Part shown: piece by piece, positions 4,601-6,921 of the stretch
How positions within the stretch are numbered: position 1 is the first letter of the stretch
Layout of the letters: each line of letters starts with the position of its first letter
DNA from: Nitriliruptoraceae bacterium
GTDB lineage: Bacteria; Actinomycetota; Nitriliruptoria; Nitriliruptorales; Nitriliruptoraceae
Assembly: GCA_007123425.1 (NCBI GenBank)
Contig: SKLC01000338.1
Location: 1 to 6,921, forward strand
DNA: 6,921 nucleotides
Reading direction: 5' to 3'
Notes under the pieces: model-generated
What the model was told of the DNA's origin: nothing
Seen by the model: the letters and a program-made list of their open reading frames with translations, nothing else
Database searches by the model: none
Made by a program: the position numbers and the translations under genes

Positions 4601-5482
4601 ATGAGCACGCCGACGACATTCGACCCACACGCCTACAAGGCCGACCTGCGACGCGAATGGCGCGAGGCGGCACCCGGCTGGCAGCGCTGGCTGGAGGTGC
4701 TCGAGGCCGACGGCGCCATGCCCCAGCTCGGCCGGTGGCTGCTGGCGGCCGTGCAGCCGCAGCCAGGTGATCGCATCCTGGATGTGGGCACCGGCTACGG
4801 GGAGCCGGGCCTGAGCGCGGCCCGGGCGTTGGCCCCCGGCGGGCGGGTGACCCTGCAGGACCTCTCGGGCGAGATGCTCGCGCTCGCACGCGACCGGGTG
4901 GCCCGCGCCGACCTCGGCGACGTCGAGGTGGACATCGTCGAGGGCGACGCAGACGAGCTCACGCTGGCTGCCGGTGGGCTCGACGCCGTGATCTCGCGCT
5001 CGGTGCTGATGTACCTCGCCGATCCCGCGGCCAGCCTCACGCGGCTTCACGCCGGCCTGCGCCCCGGCGGCCGGCTGGCGGCGAGCACCTGGTCGGGCCC
5101 CGAGGACGTCACCATGGCCGCCCCCGTGCCGATCATCCGGCGCCTGCTCGACCTCCCCCCACCACCCGCGGGCCGACCCGGCCTGTTCGCCCTGGCCGAC
5201 CCGCAGCGGCTCCACGAGGTCGTCACCGCCGCCGGCTTCACCGAGGTGGAGCTGGGCACGGCCACGGCGGTGTTCGAGTTCGCCTCCCCCACCGAGGCGA
5301 CCCGCTTCCTGCGCGACTGCGCGCCGCCGGTGACCGCCCTGGTGGAGCACGAGCCGCCGGAGGTTCGTGAGCGCGTCTGGCAGCGGGTCACCGACGAGGC
5401 ATGGGAGCCCTACGTCGTCGACGACGGACGCGTCCGACTGCCCAACCTGGCCCATTGCATCACCGCCATCACCCCACGGTGA
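4601..5482 (+). CDS. Class I SAM-dependent methyltransferase (UbiE-like)
   Basis: The 293-residue protein has the Rossmann methyltransferase core. Motif I is ILDVGTGYGEPG (59-70), the SAM-binding glycine loop. The acidic residue ending strand 2 is D87 in VTLQDLSGEML (83-93). VEGDADEL (113-120) is the adenine-side loop, LDAVISRSVLMYLADP (127-142) the motif IV/post region, and LRPGGRLAAS (153-162) closes the core. This arrangement resembles the UbiE/COQ5 and small-molecule O/C-methyltransferase families; the substrate is unknown. The ~130-residue C-terminal part is probably the substrate cap. The ATG is chosen for the GAGGAGGAG at 4586-4594; in-frame codons further upstream lie in the promoter region. 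It is followed 43 bp later by a nitroreductase on the same strand, likely one operon, and is divergent from the LuxR-type regulator. Confidence 0.9.
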   Translation: MSTPTTFDPHAYKADLRREWREAAPGWQRWLEVLEADGAMPQLGRWLLAAVQPQPGDRILDVGTGYGEPGLSAARALAPGGRVTLQDLSGEMLALARDRVARADLGDVEVDIVEGDADELTLAAGGLDAVISRSVLMYLADPAASLTRLHAGLRPGGRLAASTWSGPEDVTMAAPVPIIRRLLDLPPPPAGRPGLFALADPQRLHEVVTAAGFTEVELGTATAVFEFASPTEATRFLRDCAPPVTALVEHEPPEVRERVWQRVTDEAWEPYVVDDGRVRLPNLAHCITAITPR

Positions 5483-5495
5483 CCCACCCCGTGGG
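5473..5495 (+). promoter_or_regulatory. Intercistronic hairpin over the methyltransferase stop codon
   Basis: CCCACGG (5473-5479) pairs with CCGTGGG (5489-5495), a 7-bp stem whose 9-nt loop contains the TGA stop (5480-5482). It ends 30 bp before the nitroreductase ATG. It is weaker than the terminators in this window and may instead tune mRNA stability or downstream translation. Function is inferred. Confidence 0.4.
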
Positions 5496-5525
5496 AGCAC
5501 CTCGGCATGGCCAAGGAGGCAGCCG

Positions 5526-6245
5526 ATGCGCGTCGACGACCTCGACCGAGCCAGCATCGACCACGTCCTGACCACCACCCGGGCCGTGCGGCGCCGCCTC
5601 GACCTCGACCGTCCGGTCCCGCTCGACGTGGTGCGCGAGTGCCTCGAGATCGCGCTGCAGGCCCCCAACGGCTTCAACTTCCAGCGCTGGCGGTGGCTGG
5701 TGATCACCGACCCCCACACCCGGGCGGCGGTCGCGGAGATCTACCGCCGCGTCGAGCTGCCCGCCGTCGAGGCCCTGGCGTCACAGGTCCCCGCCGACGA
5801 CACCGACACCCAGAAGGTCGCGGCCTCGAGCCGCTACCTCGGCGATCACCTCGAGCAGGTGCCGCTCCACGTGATCCCGTGCCACGACGGCGGCGTCCAG
5901 GAGGACCGGGAGCTGTTCACCCATCTCGGCTACGACACCGACCTGGACAACATGGCGGCAGCCTCCACCTACGGAGAGATCTGGCCGGCTGCGTGGAGCT
6001 TCATGCTCGCGCTGCGCAGCCGCGGCCTGGGCTCGTCGCTGACCATGATCCACCTCGGCGCAGAACCCGAGGTCGCCCGACTCCTCGGCATCCCCGCCGG
6101 CATCTCCCAGGCGGGCCTGATCCCGGTGGCCTACTTCCACGGCGACGACTTTCGCCCCGGCCCACGCCACCCCCTCGACGAGGTCGCCTTCCATGATCGC
6201 TGGGGCCAGCCGCTGACCAGGCAGGCAGCATCTACGACAGCATGA
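5526..6245 (+). CDS. Nitroreductase-family FMN-dependent oxidoreductase
   Basis: The 239-residue protein matches the nitroreductase fold. The N-terminal FMN phosphate-binding segment is TTRAVRRRLDLDRPVPLDVV (17-36), followed by the helix and loop ECLEIALQAPNGFNFQRWRW (38-57), corresponding to the family's A..APS..N.QPW.F block. The second flavin segment is GEIWPAAWSFMLALRSRGLG (150-169), like the usual A.QN..LAA..LGLG helix, and LGIPAGISQAGLIPVAYFHG (187-206) is the C-terminal IPVGY-type strand. Such enzymes work as homodimers and use NAD(P)H to reduce nitro groups, quinones, enones or halogenated aromatics; the substrate is not readable here. The ATG at 5526 is preceded by a near-perfect AAGGAGG at 5513-5519, six bases away. 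An in-frame extension upstream overlaps the methyltransferase gene and is not credible. Likely co-transcribed with that gene. Confidence 0.9.
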   Translation: MRVDDLDRASIDHVLTTTRAVRRRLDLDRPVPLDVVRECLEIALQAPNGFNFQRWRWLVITDPHTRAAVAEIYRRVELPAVEALASQVPADDTDTQKVAASSRYLGDHLEQVPLHVIPCHDGGVQEDRELFTHLGYDTDLDNMAAASTYGEIWPAAWSFMLALRSRGLGSSLTMIHLGAEPEVARLLGIPAGISQAGLIPVAYFHGDDFRPGPRHPLDEVAFHDRWGQPLTRQAASTTA

Positions 6246-6290
6246 CCACCGAAGCGCTCACTCGCCTGCGCCGACGACGCCAAGAGGGCC

Positions 6291-6310
6291 CATCGAGGAG
6301 CCCCTCGATG
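6291..6310. terminator. Convergent hairpin between nitroreductase and epimerase genes
   Basis: CATCGAGG (6291-6298) pairs perfectly with CCTCGATG (6303-6310) around the loop AGCC. It lies 45 bp after the nitroreductase stop and 49 bp after the opposing epimerase stop, so it could terminate both transcripts. There is no T-tract on either side. Confidence 0.6.
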
Positions 6311-6359
6311 CACGTGGGTATCTGACCAAGGGCACCCCTGCTGAGACCAGCGAGCCCCC

Positions 6360-6921
6360 TCATCCGGGCAGCTCGGCCTGATCGGGGGTGCCCGCATCGG
6401 GGGCGCGCTCCTCGGCGGTCAAGCGCACCAGCGGCCCCCGACCGAACACCTGCGGCGGCGTGACCCCGGCCGCCTCCCAGACCGCCGGGGGCACGCCGAG
6501 GTCGGCGAGGTAGAGGTCGCCGACATAGGGGTGCACGATCGCCTCCTGCAGGGCCAGCGTGGGCGCGCCCAGCGCGACGGTCACCTCGGCGGTGACGCAG
6601 GCGCCCTTGAGGCCGTGATCCGGAGAGATGCCGCTCGGCAGCTCGAGGGAGATCACGGGGACGTCGTGCCGGCGCAACCACTCCGCGGCGACCTCGGGCA
6701 GGTCGCGGAGCGGCGGCTCGGCCCCGATGCCCAGCATCGTGTCCAGGACGACCTCTCCCGGGGACCGGGCGTCGTCGAGCCGCTCGGGCATGACGAGGTC
6801 GATGGCGACGCCGGCCTGCCCGAGCAGCTCCACCTGCTGGTGGTGCCGGGCCTCGCCGGCGGCCAGCACGTGCACGTGCGCGCCGGCGCTGGCCAGCAGC
6901 CGGGCCGCCGCGAGGCCCCCC
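6360..6921 (-). CDS. NAD(P)H-hydrate epimerase-like protein (YjeF N-terminal domain), 5' end outside the window
   Basis: The last 186 residues are visible; the frame stays open to the right edge with GGLAAARLLASAGAHVHVLA, the end of the family's GN.GNNGGDGL loop and its following helix. Next come DTMLGIGAEPPLRD (the canonical D.LLGTG..PLR), then VISLELPSGISPDHG and GDLYLADLGVP, matching the DIPSG and ...DIGIP strands of YjeF_N. The family repairs R-NAD(P)HX damage products by epimerisation. Two positions differ from the usual consensus: Glu replaces Asp in [LIV]D[IV]PSG, and the usual FGAPKPG reads LGAPTLA. The protein ends about 20 residues after the domain, so the kinase-like dehydratase (NnrD) half found in many bacterial fusions is absent here. 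It may be a true epimerase or a derived paralogue. Confidence 0.82.
   Translation of the reverse strand, partial: GGLAAARLLASAGAHVHVLAAGEARHHQQVELLGQAGVAIDLVMPERLDDARSPGEVVLDTMLGIGAEPPLRDLPEVAAEWLRRHDVPVISLELPSGISPDHGLKGACVTAEVTVALGAPTLALQEAIVHPYVGDLYLADLGVPPAVWEAAGVTPPQVFGRGPLVRLTAEERAPDAGTPDQAELPG

Noticed and set aside
4462..4608. N-terminal extension of the regulator to 4608
   Set aside because: It would overlap the methyltransferase start and adds 49 Arg/Ser-rich residues not fitting the TPR-like domain; the promoter-like TACGAT supports the shorter form.
4514..5719. Minus-strand open frame of 401 codons opposite the methyltransferase and nitroreductase
   Set aside because: Antisense to two well-supported genes, crosses their junction, and its product has no recognisable domain.
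1..6921. Mobile element, CRISPR array or defence island
   Set aside because: No transposase, integrase, regularly spaced repeats or nuclease/helicase genes; the base composition is even across the window.

Overview
The window is about 70% G+C by eye. Every complete gene ends in TGA, no gene uses a TTA codon, and the hairpins lack T-tracts. Together with the protein families present (a TPR/LuxR regulator without an ATPase, a GNAT with a CxxC head, a CHRD protein), this points to a chromosomal segment of a high-GC actinobacterium. The lineage within the phylum cannot be fixed from this sequence. I see no transposase, integrase, CRISPR array or phage gene.

Layout: (1) The left end (1-160) holds a 15-bp GC hairpin with a partial repeat beside it, and then the leader of a YceI-family gene with a MarR-type palindrome GTTGCA-CC-TGCAAC. 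(2) The YceI gene (161-739, +) is closed by a 17-bp stem-loop (781-822). (3) A tRNA-Leu(UAA) gene follows (933-1016, +). (4) Three minus-strand genes follow, each probably its own unit: a GNAT acetyltransferase (1095-1850), a secreted CHRD-domain protein (1937-2431, GTG start) and a large TPR/LuxR-type regulator (2812-4461). A hairpin system lies between GNAT and CHRD. A gene-free stretch of about 380 bp containing a nested palindrome separates CHRD from the regulator. (5) Divergent from the regulator, across a 139-bp gap, are a class I SAM methyltransferase (4601-5482, +) and a nitroreductase (5526-6245, +) that look like one operon. (6) A convergent hairpin (6291-6310) separates them from a minus-strand NAD(P)H-hydrate epimerase-like gene, which runs off the right edge.

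How the genes may work together: the clearest functional unit is the divergent regulator / methyltransferase / nitroreductase group. Its layout suggests that the LuxR-type protein controls the two enzymes, but no substrate can be read from sequence. YceI looks independently controlled by a MarR-type repressor encoded elsewhere. The remaining genes look like ordinary single-gene units. I do not see a clearly new multi-gene system. The items most worth checking are the candidate operators, the leaderless-looking regulator promoter, the rare-codon tRNA and the non-canonical epimerase motif.
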